Positions 42,594 to 55,200 of a stretch of DNA of 64,000 bases are shown here, in pieces. The stretch comes from Endozoicomonas sp. Mp262 (lineage in GTDB: Bacteria; Pseudomonadota; Gammaproteobacteria; Pseudomonadales; Endozoicomonadaceae). Both the position numbers and the translations under genes were made by a program. The notes beneath the pieces were generated by a model that had not been told where the DNA came from, did not search any database, and worked only from the letters and a program-made list of their open reading frames with translations. Position 1 is the first letter of the stretch; every line of letters begins with the position of its first letter. Where the stretch lies: positions 629,501 to 693,500 of the forward strand of contig NZ_CP092489.1 of NCBI RefSeq assembly GCF_025643335.1. Reading direction: 5' to 3'.

Positions 42594-45500
42594 TTAACAT
42601 TTTTACCATTTTTTAGTGCACTGCTAAAAACAGGTCTATCAATCCCTCTGTTAGGCTTACCCGGAACATAACCGCCAGTATTTGCCGTTTCACCATCCCC
42701 CTCCCAATTGCCATCAGCTAGGTCAATAGGAATAGCTTTCGTTCCATTTAGCATTATAAACTTATTATTAGTAATTTTATTATTCAGCGCCGCCGGACTA
42801 CCGTCGTAATTACCAATGACGACAGCAGCAAGATCATGCTTGAAGGTGTTATTAGCAACCTCGATGTTACCACTACTTGAAAGCCTGACGCTTCCTCCAG
42901 AAATCAGATTCTCCAGATTAATCACAAGCTTTTCCACCTTACCTAACGATGCTCCATCAATCGCAATGTTATTTTCATGCCCCAACTGAATATGATTACC
43001 GGTGATAGTTATTTTCCTGTTGTCACTGCTACCTTCACCGTTTTCGTTGAGATCGATGCCGGTAAAGTGATCTTTAATATTTTCGTTTATTGCATTCCTG
43101 ATGATATCGACACTTCCTGCAACCTGAATGGCACTTTTATACAGGCCAATAAACTTGTTTTCTCTGATGGTAAATTGTTTATCATTCACCTTATAGCCAG
43201 AGAATGAAGTATCTGCCTTAATGCCGGTCGATAGCCAACTATTTGCTTCACCTAGCCCACCAAAATAATTGTACTGTATGACAGGCGCTCCGATACCTGT
43301 AACATTAATACCAAGGCTTTCTTTTCCCATGAAACCAACATATTGTACTGTTTGAGACTCCCCCGCCAACGTTACGATGGGCTTACCCGCCGCGTTAAAA
43401 ACAAGCTTCAAGTCAGGTCGCTCCGCCTTGCCACCATTAGTCAAACTTTCATCATTCCCTTTAGGGCCTGAGTTTGACGAAGAGTCTATTAGTGGCTCAC
43501 CTTCGGTAGGCTTAAATGGTGCATTGGCTAAAGCTTTACCATCAATTTTAGCATTTAATCGCTTTAACTCTGGTAAAGCTGTTGTTAAAGGAATAGTCCA
43601 GAACCCATTGCCTGTAATGTTTACTGCGGGCACAAACAGCATCTTACCCGATCCGGCTCCAGCGTTGGCATTAATGATAAACTGCCGCAAACTTCCCTGA
43701 CCACTGTCGTTAGAATTGGTAACCACATCATAACTAAAGCCAAAATCAAGGTTATTGATTTGCTTTTCTGGCAGTCCGTCTTTAATTCCTTCCAGCGTCA
43801 CATTAATAACATGCTTGGCTTCAGATAAGTCAACTGGAGAACCAACCTGGCTTTCAATTAACGCAACTGTCATATTGCCTTTCTTACCGCCAAAACAATA
43901 GCTGGACTTTGTGGGTGTTGCATGATTGTAGTCATTATTTTTCGGATCATGAATACATATACCGCCGGGTCCACTCCACGACTGTTCGGGTAGCTTACCA
44001 TCCTTACCAAGACTGCTTGCCTGGACAGCAATCTTAAAGTTTTTTTCTGTTCCTTCTTCTGCTACAGCATCTGTTCCCGCTTCTGTTTCTGTTTTTGCTT
44101 CTTTTACAGATACCGGAAAGCTATAAGCACCATCCTGACTGGTCGTGGTTGTCGCGCGTACTTTCATTCCGCCACTCTTCTCTTGACTGACCAGGACAAG
44201 CTCAACAGAATCCATACCTTCACTATTCTGCGGTGTAGTCCACGAAAGCTTTTTATTCCCTTCGTCAGTAGTAATGGTTTTTTGCTCAAACACCCGGCCA
44301 CTCAAAAACACCGTTCTCATATGAGCGATATTATCGAAGTCTTCATTACTGTAGCCTGATGGAGGTACCAGTTCTGCAACCAGTTCACCATCTTTTTTAA
44401 CGCCACTCATCGTGGCTGTAAGTTTAACTGTTGCCGTTGCTCCCACAGGCAAGTCAAACACAGGCTTGCCATTCTTAATTTCGCATGAGCCACCAGCAGT
44501 TTGCTCTACACAGGTATATACCGGCGGCTTTTCTTCCAAAAACTCAGGTACGGTTAACCGCAAGGTTGCACCATTAACCCCACTTTTATTCCCCAGATTG
44601 CTGACTTGCAGCACATAACGTACTTTTTGCTGCTCTTCCTTCATGTCCCTTTTGTCTTTAGAGTATTCAGTTGCTCCCACCTGCTCGAGCTGTAGTTGAA
44701 CAGGCCGCCTGACCCTGACGTTCCTGATTTCATGGCGGGCAAAGTTAGCACCGGTTGAAGCAGCAAAACCGAGCTGCAAGTTTTCTGGCAACTTTTGTTC
44801 AATCGTACCTATTACTTCTGTACGGTCTTTTTCAAGCCGGGCTGTAACCTCATAGCTATCATAAGATCCATTCTTTTTCGGAACAATTTTTATGATTGCT
44901 TTTTGTACACGCCTGTCCGCATCACGGGTAGCAATTCCCTCATTCAATTGTTTGCCGCTGATATATTTATAATTCTGAGACTGGGAACCCCGAATCACTA
45001 TTGAGTCCTTAGTGAACTTTGCCCCTGTTTCTTCAGCTCCGGCATTCTTGGTACTAAAATTACCATAGCTATCGAAACCTACCCCCAGATACCCGCCTCT
45101 TAAACCACATTCACGGCGGTTTTTATGCGTACTACCACAATTAGCGTTTTGCTGCCCCCAGCCATACCCCAAAGCACCACCGTACTGCCCCAGTTTAAAG
45201 CCACGCGCCTTGACAATATCAGCATCAAACAAAAAAACACTGAAGCCGTCCGCTGGCTGATCGCCGGCAGTACATTTTTCTGTCCTTCTATTAATTTTTC
45301 TCTTCTGGCACCCTCTGCTTGCTGCAAACTCAAATTCAATAATCAAACCATCTTGATTGGAAAATGGTGTTTTGTAATATGTATACCCTCTCTGATTCTG
45401 ACGTGCTTCTGTTAATACAAACCAGCCATGTTCACTTTGTCCCGAGGAAACCCAGTCACCTCCTTCCGGAATAGTGGCGTTAATAAAGTCTTTTTTTTCT

Positions 45501-45646
45501 ATCTTAACTTCAGCGCTTTGGGAGTAAGCATAAGAAGAATAAAAACCAGCAGCCAGCACTCCAAAAAAAAGGAAGTATGCATTAGTTTTCAGCACAAGCC
45601 AGCATGAGGAGCGTACCCAAAGAAGTAGAGGGATAAGCAAGTTCAT
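42539..45646 (-). pseudogene. lectin/beta-helix surface protein, 5' fragment
   Basis: The N-terminal part of a large exported protein, about 1017 native codons to the break. Start ATG 45646 (GGGAG upstream) gives a signal peptide ending near AYSQS; an open frame up to 45880 crosses palindromic repeats and is unlikely. Domains: L-type lectin-like fold (ADGFSVFLFDAD, GGYLGVGFDSYGNFS), DUF11/Ig-like repeats (YVLQVSNLGNKSGVNGATLR), a CNA-B-like unit, then a right-handed beta-helix (GSLRQFIINANAGAG...VNITGNGFWTIPLTTALPEL and on). The last 13 residues and stop (KGESLKLTELLQLANRGK) come from the IS. The ancestral product is 1486 aa. Confidence 0.9.
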
Positions 45647-45647
45647 G

Positions 45648-45733
45648 CTCACTCCCACTCTCTGCGTGGGAATGAGGACTTTTTGACTTACAACACCCAA
45701 GCCAAAAAGGTTCCCACACAGAGCATGGGAACC
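45648..45733. repeat. palindromic repeats upstream of the lectin gene
   Basis: Two short hairpins: CTCACTCCCAC...GTGGGAATGAG (45648-45675) and GGTTCCCA...TGGGAACC (45709-45733). Both belong to the GTGGGAACGAG family found at 48544 and 59000. The first overlaps the ribosome site of the lectin gene (GGGAGTGAG, minus strand), so the repeat now provides the translation signal of that gene. The remaining bases to 45890 hold no gene. Confidence 0.6.
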
Positions 45734-45890
45734 AGCAAATGCAGTAAAAGCAGATTGACCATGCAACCCCAAGGCTACCCGTATTTTTTGGCTTCCTGCC
45801 AGCGTATAAGAATGTACAAGCAAGCCCAGTTTCTGAAACAGCAGGAAAAAAGACAAAAGGTGGTGAAATAATGGCTTCATAAAATACTAG

Positions 45891-48647
45891 CTACTGAATC
45901 TGGATACCGAAATACAGGGAAACGGATGCACCGGGAGAGAGTTCTGACCATTCTGCTTTTATGATTCGGCCATCGTCGTCATAAAGTTTGCTGCTGACAT
46001 TGTCAGTCTTTGGCAACCCATACTTTTTTACAAATACAGTAAAGTTCGGTGCTGCATCATGGATCACCACATGACTAACCGTCTCTGCTCCCCGGTTAGT
46101 GGCTGTGAGTTTGTACACCACGCAATGTCCTGGCTTCACGGGAAATTGCGTTGTTATAAACTGCCTACCTTTCAGAGGATCACTTTTACAATCCCATGCT
46201 GCCTGTTTTTTTATGATGACTACATTGGTGTTATTGACAGTAGCGGTATCAGTGACGATAAGCTCATTTACTCCATTATCATCTACCCAAGACGCTTTCA
46301 CTTCAGTGATATTTTTTGCGCCCTGCATGGCGTTTGCCGGGGCAAAGACTTTTACTATGAGGATTGTTGTTTTTCCGGGATCAACAGCAAGCGAGGTTCC
46401 AGACTGAATTATCTCATCACTGCTCAATAGATCAGCACTGCCATCGATATTGTCTTTTTCACTAGCTTGTTCTCTCCTATAAACAACAGATTGCCAACCT
46501 TTGCCTTCAGAAGAATCAGACCACGATAGAGTAATATCCGTAATATTTGTATTACCTGTGTTGGTCAGCCGATGAGCAAAGGTGATAAAACTGCCGGGCA
46601 TTACCTGACCTTCACCGTTGGGTTCCAGTGTAAGCCCTGAGTTTTTTACTACCTCAACGGACAGTGGAAGAGTGTCTTCGGCTCCGGTTACTGGTGATAA
46701 CGCTTTAATCGTAAACTTATATTCGTCAGGTGTTATGCCAACCGGCACCGAGACCTTCAGTTTCAGTTCCTTATAACTTTTCTTATCTTTACCTTTGCCA
46801 TCTGCTGCGATAACCCCGGTATTAGCCAGAGGGACATTACTCTCGGCATCATAAAATGTCAGGTTGAAGCCATCGGGCAGGGCTTTACCGGTAAAGCTCA
46901 GGTTGTAGCTATCTGCGACTCCACCTGTATTATTGACAAAAACCTTGTCAATAATGACAGCTCCATCCGCCTGTATGATAGCTGGCTTTGCTTCAGGGTC
47001 TGTATCACTCCCCAAACCCGTAGCGTTTTTATCGGTTTGCAAGGCGCTGCCCAGCGTTAAATCCACTGAGGCACGGTTATCACTGATAAACGGCAGCTTG
47101 TTTACCACCTCGTCTGTAACCGCAGAGTTGCCTTTCACTTCTGCTTTCAGTTTGGCTTCGTAGCCTTTTTTATCGCTCTTAATTTCTATGTTTTCAGGCA
47201 GTTTTACCTTCAGGAGAATCTTTTTAAATTCACCGGGGCTGAGATCATCCACGGTTATCTTGAGTTGTTCGTTCTTTTCTCCTTTCATAATGGGTGCCGT
47301 ATCCGCACCCTTTTCCGACTTACGCCAAAATAAGGTACCGCCTGGGAAATCGCTATCTGCTGTGTCGAAAGAAACCGTATAACTGGTTATTTCTGTCCCT
47401 GTGTTCCACAGGTAATTGATAAACGTCAGTTCACTTCCAGGCTTGGCTATAGCACCTTCTTTTGGCGCTACCGGTTCACCCAGGTCTTTAGCGGAACTAT
47501 ACCGGCTGCCGTTGATGGTGACGCCTAAACCGTTAATAAACAAAGGCACTCGGTTAGTGGTCTGTTTCGGCCTGAGCTTGCCCCATAATTTGTCTTTATC
47601 CAGCCAAACTTTATGCTGATAAGTTGCTTGATTGAATACTGTTTGACCACTGAAGTTATTTTGAATCTTCACCTTGAATCGAATAACCCCATCACTTTCA
47701 GGAGAGTCTACACCATGGGTCAAAGTCAGCTTAATCTCTCGCCGATCATCACTAATAGAATGCTTGATATTCTCTTTCTGATCCTCTGCGAGGTCTTTGA
47801 TATGGACGCATTTTTTTTCATCAGCATCACATATCTCTGCACTCTCGAAAGATTCCAATTGCATAGCGAGAGGCAGAACATCAGTAATGACTAGCTCTGT
47901 TTTCTTCTTTTTTTTGTTATTAAGACGCTGGTAACGGAAAGAGATCAAGACATCTTCATCTGCCCTAGCCTCTATTTTATCCATTCCTTTGGTAACTCTA
48001 TACATAACGCCCCTGAACACCTTGAGCGTATCCGTGTTCGTGACAATGTATTTTTTTGAGTCTTTTTGAACAGAAGCTTCTACGACCAGTGTTCGGTCTC
48101 CGGTTTTATCTGGTGCCTTGCCATTCACCAGAAAATAAAATGCTTCTCCAGCGGCTAATGAAACAGTATCACTAACTTCACTTTCATTATTAATCTGCCC
48201 ATCATGGTTATCATCCCTATAGATCCTTACTTCCTGAGAGCCACCCTTTTCAGGAACAGATAATTTATATTTTGCTGCAACATTACCGGTATTAGTGAGC
48301 ACATGCGGAAACACAAAGTCACCGCCAGGTGCTGCATACCTTGTCTGATCCTGTTGAAGGTCAATACCGGGCACAGCCTGAATCAACGTCTGCACTTCAT
48401 TAGACGTCGCCTGCTGTCGTTCACCATATAAATCAAGAAAGGTCGCCTGCGCCTGACTGCGAATAATAGTACCCGCCGGTGTTACACCATAACTATTGCC
48501 CGCCATAAAAAGCACCAGCAGTATAAAAAACACCTGCCATATCCATTCCCACGCAGAGCGTGGGAACGAGACTATACATTTCCACGCTTCGTGTGGAAAT
48601 GTGGAGGGATCTCTGTGTCTCTGTGGTGAAAAAGCCGCTATCGACAT
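45891..48647 (-). CDS. exported DUF11-type repeat protein, 918 aa
   Basis: Secreted or surface protein. It starts at ATG 48647, sharing one base with the stop of the OmpA gene (TAATG). The n-region of the signal peptide is unusual: about 30 residues are translated from a palindromic repeat, before the hydrophobic VFFILLVLFMAGNSYG. The mature protein begins VTPAGTIIRSQAQATF, the same block as in two neighbours. About six beta-sandwich units follow, recognisable by PGG..V..H.LTNTGN and FANTG patterns. It ends with a DUF11 module (NRGAETVSHVVIHDAAPNF) and PGASVSLYFGIQIQ. It is a paralogue of the 967-aa protein at 56038. No catalytic motif is seen; a structural or adhesive role is inferred. Confidence 0.8.
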   Translation of the reverse strand: MSIAAFSPQRHRDPSTFPHEAWKCIVSFPRSAWEWIWQVFFILLVLFMAGNSYGVTPAGTIIRSQAQATFLDLYGERQQATSNEVQTLIQAVPGIDLQQDQTRYAAPGGDFVFPHVLTNTGNVAAKYKLSVPEKGGSQEVRIYRDDNHDGQINNESEVSDTVSLAAGEAFYFLVNGKAPDKTGDRTLVVEASVQKDSKKYIVTNTDTLKVFRGVMYRVTKGMDKIEARADEDVLISFRYQRLNNKKKKKTELVITDVLPLAMQLESFESAEICDADEKKCVHIKDLAEDQKENIKHSISDDRREIKLTLTHGVDSPESDGVIRFKVKIQNNFSGQTVFNQATYQHKVWLDKDKLWGKLRPKQTTNRVPLFINGLGVTINGSRYSSAKDLGEPVAPKEGAIAKPGSELTFINYLWNTGTEITSYTVSFDTADSDFPGGTLFWRKSEKGADTAPIMKGEKNEQLKITVDDLSPGEFKKILLKVKLPENIEIKSDKKGYEAKLKAEVKGNSAVTDEVVNKLPFISDNRASVDLTLGSALQTDKNATGLGSDTDPEAKPAIIQADGAVIIDKVFVNNTGGVADSYNLSFTGKALPDGFNLTFYDAESNVPLANTGVIAADGKGKDKKSYKELKLKVSVPVGITPDEYKFTIKALSPVTGAEDTLPLSVEVVKNSGLTLEPNGEGQVMPGSFITFAHRLTNTGNTNITDITLSWSDSSEGKGWQSVVYRREQASEKDNIDGSADLLSSDEIIQSGTSLAVDPGKTTILIVKVFAPANAMQGAKNITEVKASWVDDNGVNELIVTDTATVNNTNVVIIKKQAAWDCKSDPLKGRQFITTQFPVKPGHCVVYKLTATNRGAETVSHVVIHDAAPNFTVFVKKYGLPKTDNVSSKLYDDDGRIIKAEWSELSPGASVSLYFGIQIQ
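48544..48640. repeat. palindromic repeat inside the signal-peptide region
   Basis: Two adjacent hairpins, ATTCCCACGC...GCGTGGGAA and ATTTCCACGCTTCGTGTGGAAAT (48578-48600), followed by the CTCTGTGTCTCTGTGGTGAA word. The same units are found at 45661, 59000-59240 and 2200. Here they lie inside the coding sequence of the 918-aa protein, between its start codon and the hydrophobic core of the signal peptide. Confidence 0.75.
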
Positions 48648-49225
48648 TATGTAGCGTCCTCTTCATCAGCCTGTTCTTTTGCGACACTGGTTGTTTCAGC
48701 GCTATCACTATAGGGCTGCTCAAGGGAAACCGGGCGGCCATGGGCGTCCACCAGCAGCATTTCTACACGACGGTTGGTTTGTTCATCCTGGCCTTCGGCG
48801 GGCGGTATTAATAGCAGCTCTTTACCCAGACCGACCTGATCAATGCGCTCTCTGGAGATTCCGTTACTTATAAGCCAGCCGGAAACAAACAGCGCCCGTC
48901 GTTCAGAAAGAGGGAGGTTAAAGCGCTGGGAGGCAACGCTGTCTGCAAAACCACGGAGTATCACCCGGTAGTCCGGGTTTTTATTCAACAGCGCCAGATT
49001 TTCCCTGAGCTTTAACGCTTCTTCTGCTGTTACTTCAGACTGGTTATAGGGAAAGAACACGGCATTATGCCAGGGCATTCCGGGGGGGACTTCGGCCTGC
49101 ACCACAGGGCATACCCGGCTGTCATAGCGGGCATACAATTCCTCAGTACTCACACAACCGGTAAGCCCTGCTGAAAGCAATATAAAAATCGATATAAATG
49201 GCATCAATCGGTAGCGGTGGATCAT
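48647..49225 (-). CDS. OmpA-domain lipoprotein
   Basis: A 192-aa outer-membrane lipoprotein. The signal peptide ends in the lipobox SAGLTGC (cysteine at about residue 24). From about residue 55 it carries a peptidoglycan-binding OmpA C-domain: FFPYNQSEVT, LRGFADSVASQRFNLPLSERRALFV and LGKELLLIPPAEGQDEQTNRRVEML, with the aspartate and arginine that hold diaminopimelate (here D in FADS and NRRVE). It overlaps the barrel-protein gene by 4 bp and the next gene by 1 bp, so it is tightly coupled to both. It probably ties the surface proteins to the cell wall. Confidence 0.88.
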   Translation of the reverse strand: MIHRYRLMPFISIFILLSAGLTGCVSTEELYARYDSRVCPVVQAEVPPGMPWHNAVFFPYNQSEVTAEEALKLRENLALLNKNPDYRVILRGFADSVASQRFNLPLSERRALFVSGWLISNGISRERIDQVGLGKELLLIPPAEGQDEQTNRRVEMLLVDAHGRPVSLEQPYSDSAETTSVAKEQADEEDAT

Positions 49226-52200
49226 GAGGCAAACCAGTCAAAAATGGATTCATCAAACTTGAACTGCAGGCTGAGATGAATGCCTTCAGCATTATATTCT
49301 TCGCTGTCCAGATCTTTATCCGAGAAGCCCACAAGGTTGTAGTAAGCCCCTACGCGCAGATTGCGCACAACCAGATAATACGCACCCACACCCGCAGACC
49401 AGCGCAGGCTGTCAGTGCCGTCTACTGCCAGCAACCCGGCACGAATATCGAGATCCCAGCGGCGATTCAGGTCCCAGGTCAGGCGGGCATCGGTCACCCA
49501 GACCTGGCTGTCATAGCGATAGTTTTCCAGTGCGGTACTGACCCACTTGCTGCCAATACGGCCAGACAGTGTCAGGTCACTGGTGAACTGTCGGTTCTGG
49601 TGGGTGGAGATCAGGTGTACGGTGCGGTTATCGGCTATGTTCTGGCCCCGCTCTTCTTTCCACTGGTAAAGGTATAAGCCGTGCTGGCGATTATTCAGCC
49701 TTGGGCGACGGGCCATGCCGATGGTCATGGCATGTTTTTGTGTTTTGGCTTTATCGTCTGCTTTTGGCAGCTCAAGGCGGTACTCTTCCCTTAGCAGGGC
49801 GCTCCAGTCCAGGCTGAGCCGCCTGGCAATGGCTGTGTCCAGCCCGTAATAATTTTGTTTGGCTCCGTGACGGTATTCAATACGCCCGTTGGCTCGCTGG
49901 TTTTTATAACGCTTGTCCTGAAAGCCCATGGAAATCGCCAGGCCATCGTTGCCATTATCGCCATGCACGGTGTTGATCCATTCGACACTGGGGGTAATGG
50001 AAAACCCTTTAACGAGATCGAGTCGGGTTTCAGCACCATTGACCCATTCAAGGTTGTCGCCGTCAGTGGCTCCCCGCATCCGGTATTCGGTATAGGTTTT
50101 GGTATTGGGCAACCAGTCGCTTTTCAGGCCAATGGAGAATTCGTTTTTATCGCCGGAAGCCGAGCCGGGGCTAAGGTTTTCATCCCGTTCATAACGTCCG
50201 TACAAACTAACCTTGTCGTGCACTTTCCAGTTACTTTCCAGTGCTGCCCGTGTACGGTCATTGGTTAGTGCCTGCTCGTATTCGGCTTTGATGGATGCAT
50301 CTTTCCCCAGCACTTTAAACTGCTTTTCGACACCGGCTTCAGCAGTCATATAATCTTCTTTATCATCGGTGCTGCGCTGTTGTATGTAACGACTGCCCGC
50401 CGTGACTTTCCAGCCATTACCAATGTTCTGGTCAATATAGGCACCAATGCTATCGCCCTGGGCACTGGCCTCATCCTTCAGGGAACGGCTGGTTTCTGCC
50501 TCCGCCCGCAGGGTTGTGCTTTTACCAACTTGCTGCTTGTGTTGCAGGCGGGTTTCTTCACGGCCTTCTGATACACCACCGGCACTGTTCCTGAAGCCCG
50601 GCTGTGCCTTAGCCCAGGTCAGTTCAGATTCAGCGGTATTGCCCCACTTATGCTTGACCTTGATGCGGCTGGCATTGCCTGAATAACTTTTACTGATATC
50701 ACTGTTATCCTTATCTGGCTCCTCCCCATTCATAGCCGCCACAGAGACAGCAATTGTGGTCTTGTCAGACGGTTTAACTTCAACCCAGGCTCCACCGATT
50801 TCACTGCCTTCAGTATTATGACCGTTATGGGTGTAGCTACCACCTACAGTTATTTTATCGTTTACTTTATGCTCGATACGTCCACCGGCTACCGTATAAG
50901 CCTCGCCATCCCCATCAATATCGTAACTGGCACGAATTTGCTGCAGATTACCCTCCTCATCCTTACGGTGGATCGGGGAGGTAAACTTCAGGTAACCGCT
51001 GAACTCATCCACGGTATAGTCCGTGCCCCGGCTCAGGTTTTTTGTTTTCAGGACAATGCCATCTTTACGGTCCAGGGTTTCCAGCACCAGCGCCTCACTG
51101 TTACGAACAATGGGTGCCCTTTCCAGCCGGTAATGCATGGCGGTGCCGTTGGGTGCAATAATTTCGGAGTGATGATTATCTTCCGGCCTGGCGGCAAACC
51201 CCTGCACACGGGTCTTGCCGTTATCATAAATGCCATTGACACCGGTCAGGCTGCGCTGGGTTCGGGCCAGGTCGTTGTCGGAGCCATTACTGTCCGTCTG
51301 GTAATCCCCCCACATAACACTGCTGCGGCCTTTTTCGACTTTTGCGTAGAGTTTGCTGCGGCTTTGCGCTTCATAACCTTTCTGGCTGGCATCACCGGTG
51401 ATGGGGTAATAGTCATCGGGATCGACATCACGGAAGAGTTCCGTATCCTTATTTTTCTTGCTGTCGTAAGACAGGGTTAACTGGGTATCTTTAGCAATTT
51501 CACCCTTGATGAATCCGGCGGCACGGCTATTTGTGGTTGTACCATCGGATATTTCATCCAGCGCCGGTACGGAACCGGAAATATGTCCATAACTGGCATT
51601 GATATCGATAATACCTGCGGCTACCAGCGGGCGGGGCGCTGCTATCTGGGTAATTTTCGTATCGGCTTTTAATGCGCCTGTGGAGGCTTGCAATTTCACC
51701 GGGCCGGATGTGCCACCGGAGCGCAGGTGAACAGTAAGCTCACCATTATCAACCCGCACCTGATGCCCCGGCTCCTGATCCTGAATATCCGGCTCCTGCC
51801 AGTGCCCGGCAGTGGTTTCAAGGGTGACAAAATAAACACCACTGGCGGGCAGGCCATTGTTATCCAGCACCCTGATGGTGACCGGCAACAGGCTGCGGCC
51901 TTCATCCGCAGGCAGGGTGTCTTGCGCTGGCTTGATCTCTATATTTGTCGCTGAGCCGGACTGGATAAACACCCCTTCAGCCATGATTCGTTCATTGCCA
52001 AAGAAATCCGTTGCCTTAATCTCTACCTTGTTCTCACCATCTTTCAGGCTGACACCGTACCAGGCCAGCAGTTGTGACTGCGCCTGATTGTTCAGCAGCT
52101 GTTCTCCCAGCCGGTCATGGCTGACTGCCTCGCCATTGACGTATAAAACAGGTTCCACACCGGCTCGTACCACGGCCATAAAACGCCCGTCGGCACGCTG

Positions 52201-55200
52201 GCTTTCAGGCCATAGCCAGGTACCTTTTACTCCCTGTTCACGGGTAATGTTTTTAACCGCTTCTTTTGCGGCAGGCATGGATTTTTTTGCCGGTTGCTGG
52301 CTGGCGGCTGCGCTTGGCTGATTCTGCAGATGGTCTTTTTTATCACTGGTGCTATCAGTGCCAGACTGTTTTGGCGAACGGATAACACCGTTGGACAAAT
52401 CACCATTATTATCGGCTTTTTCTGTTGGCTTGCTGCGGTTGTACTGTGCCGCATCATCCAGCAGCCAGTCACCGTTAATACTTTGGTTACGGGCTTTTAT
52501 CTGGGCAACAATGGATTTGTAGTTTTCAGCAGGGCAACTGGCAGCAAAGTCTGCCCGGTGCATCTCACCATTGGCCAGGTCAACAAAACGGCTGTCACCA
52601 TCGGCTGCATTGCGGTTATCAACAGGCTTGAGTTCCAGCCCATCAGGCAAGGTCACCGGATCAACCTTGATCACATGATTACCGGGGTTTAACCCCATCA
52701 GGCTGTACTGACCGTTTTCATCGGTAATGACCCAGGTGCCGTCTTCCATATAAAGACGCACACCACCAACCGGCCATTCACCTTCATCCTGAATATTGTT
52801 GCAGTTGGCATCCACATAAACCTTACCGAACAGAATGGCCTTGCCAGACAGCACTCCGTCCATCTCAACAGCAACCCGTGCGCGGGCTACGTTGGAAATC
52901 ACATTGCCGTCTTTTTTGACTGTTGCCCGGTTAATACCATCACTGTCTATTGAACCGGCTCCTGCTTTCAGCACATAGGTAACGGTCATGGTCTTGTCAG
53001 CAAGCAGGGGCTTTTGCGGTTTGATAATCAGGGTGCGGCCCTGTTCGAGGGTAAAGGGAATGTCCTCACCATCCATCGTTATTTTCAGGCTGTTCTTGCC
53101 ATACTTGAAGCCAAAGGGCAGGTCGTCATAAATAGCCAGCCCGCTGATATCCTGACCGGCATTGTTTTTCAGGGTCAGCTCATACCCCACCACGCCACCG
53201 GGAGCCACTGTTTTCTGTTTAGCTTCTTTAGTGAGCACAATGGCACCAGGCAGATCGACATTGACCGTGGCACTTCTCTCCCCCGAAACCAGCAACTCCC
53301 CTGCCGAATTTTTAGCGGTGGCCTGAGCCCGGTTGGTTGCCTGCTGTTTTTTTAGTCCTGCCCTTAGCTGATATCTGAGCTTGAGAATGGCTCTCGCTGG
53401 GATTTCCAGCCATTGCGGTTGCTGATTGGTGACAAATGTCATCCTGTGGCGGGTATTACCCTGACTTCCCTGTTGCTCGATAATATCCGGAGTCAGGCTG
53501 GTTCGGTCATTCTGCCCCTGGGTTTCCATATGCGCTGTATTTTCTTGATAGGCAAAGTCTTCAGGCATCAGGTCTTTCAGCTTTACATTATAGAAAGGGC
53601 CATCGGTATTATTTTTGATGGTGATTTCGTAATCGACGTTATCACCGGGCTTAACATTCTGCTGCAATGCCTTTTTCTCAATTTGCAGCTCATCACCGCT
53701 AGTCAAGGGGTCCAGGGGGATATCAAAGCTTTCCATTTCGGTTCTGTCATCGTAATGGAATGCCCCTGCCGGTTTTGCGAAGTGGCGGGCTGCGGGAGCA
53801 AACCGGCGCGGCTGCACAGGCATGGCATCGGGCAGTGAGGCAGGTTTCGCTGCAAAGAAAGTACTTGCCGGTTGTGCAAAGTGGTGTGTTGCCGGGGCAA
53901 TCAGGTGGGGCTCCACAGGCCTGGCGTGGGGCAATATCACAGGTTTTGCTACAAAGAATGGTTTACCTTCCTTGCCAAACGAAGGTGCCTTGACCTTCAG
54001 GCCGGTGTAGTCCTCCGGACGGGTCACTGAGGGAAAACGATATTGTTTATCTTTCGGACTATCAACCACAATGTAATATTCCCCTTCCTGCATTCGGGGG
54101 AAGAAAAACCGGCCATCTTTTTTGGTTTCCTGTGGCTGGATCAAATCCACCGGACGTTGCCTGCCAACAAGATGGGCTGGCAATTTGGCCGGGTGGTCAT
54201 CAATATCATAGAAATGCACGACGGCACCGGCTACGGGAGCCAATGTCGTGCTGTCAAAAATAAGACCGTTGGGGCTGACATCAGCGGTATCCTGATAAAG
54301 ATTACCGGTACGCTCATTAACGACTTCTGCTTTTAACTGGTCACCGGCCACGGAGCCGAGATAGCAGTTTGGAGCTGGTTTCTGATAGTCAGGGATATCA
54401 TCAGCTGTAGTACACAATTTGCCAAACCCGACAGTGGTCTTGTTCAATCGAAGAGGGGAAACACTGTAGAACCGGCCATTATTGGCGGTACTCTGGCGCA
54501 GGCGCACCCACACACTGTCGCCGGTTTTGCCCGAGGTTACCTTTACATCAACAAAATCAACTGTTTCAGCAGAGGTATTGAAGTTCTTGACCCGCAGGCT
54601 CAGGTAAATATCTTCAAAAACCGATGCACCTCCACTGATCTGATCCGGTTTGAAGTAATGTTTGGAATCCCGGTACTGGCCATCAAAAACCGGCGTGGTG
54701 ATACGGTCTGCCGGTTCAACAAACCGCAGGGCTTCAACATCGCCCTCCTGGAACTCACCAGCACGGATGATATCAACGGTTTCATTACTGACAAAGGTCA
54801 GGGAGCCATCCCCTTCCAGGTCAATTCCTGCCTGGTTGCGGACCAGGGTTCCTTTCTGTACACCGTGATCCAGCTTGACATTAAACGAGAGATGGCCGGA
54901 TTGCCCCGGTACAAAATGTTCCTGGGGCAGGATCAACCCGATACGGGTTGGCTTTTGTTTATCTGCCTGCCAGTTGCGGTAGCTGATCCACTGGCTATCA
55001 ATATACACGACAGGCTTTGCCTGAATGGGACTGAAGTCTATAGCATCAATCTCAGGTGCAACCAGCGCGGTGTTAGCCGGTACCGGATCTTCCAGAAAAA
55101 TAGCCTGCTCCGGCTGGCCATCTACCGTCATTAAGCGGGTCGCCATGGGTGTGTCGCCATTATTGGTGAAGCGGATATCGTAATGAATATCACCCCTGGT

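Noticed and set aside
45647-45880. N-terminal extension of the lectin protein to 45880
   Set aside because: The extension is translated from palindromic repeats; ATG 45646 gives a normal signal peptide with a ribosome site.
50818-51480. Plus-strand 220-codon frame opposite the giant barrel gene
   Set aside because: It lies fully inside a well-supported gene on the other strand and has no motif of its own.
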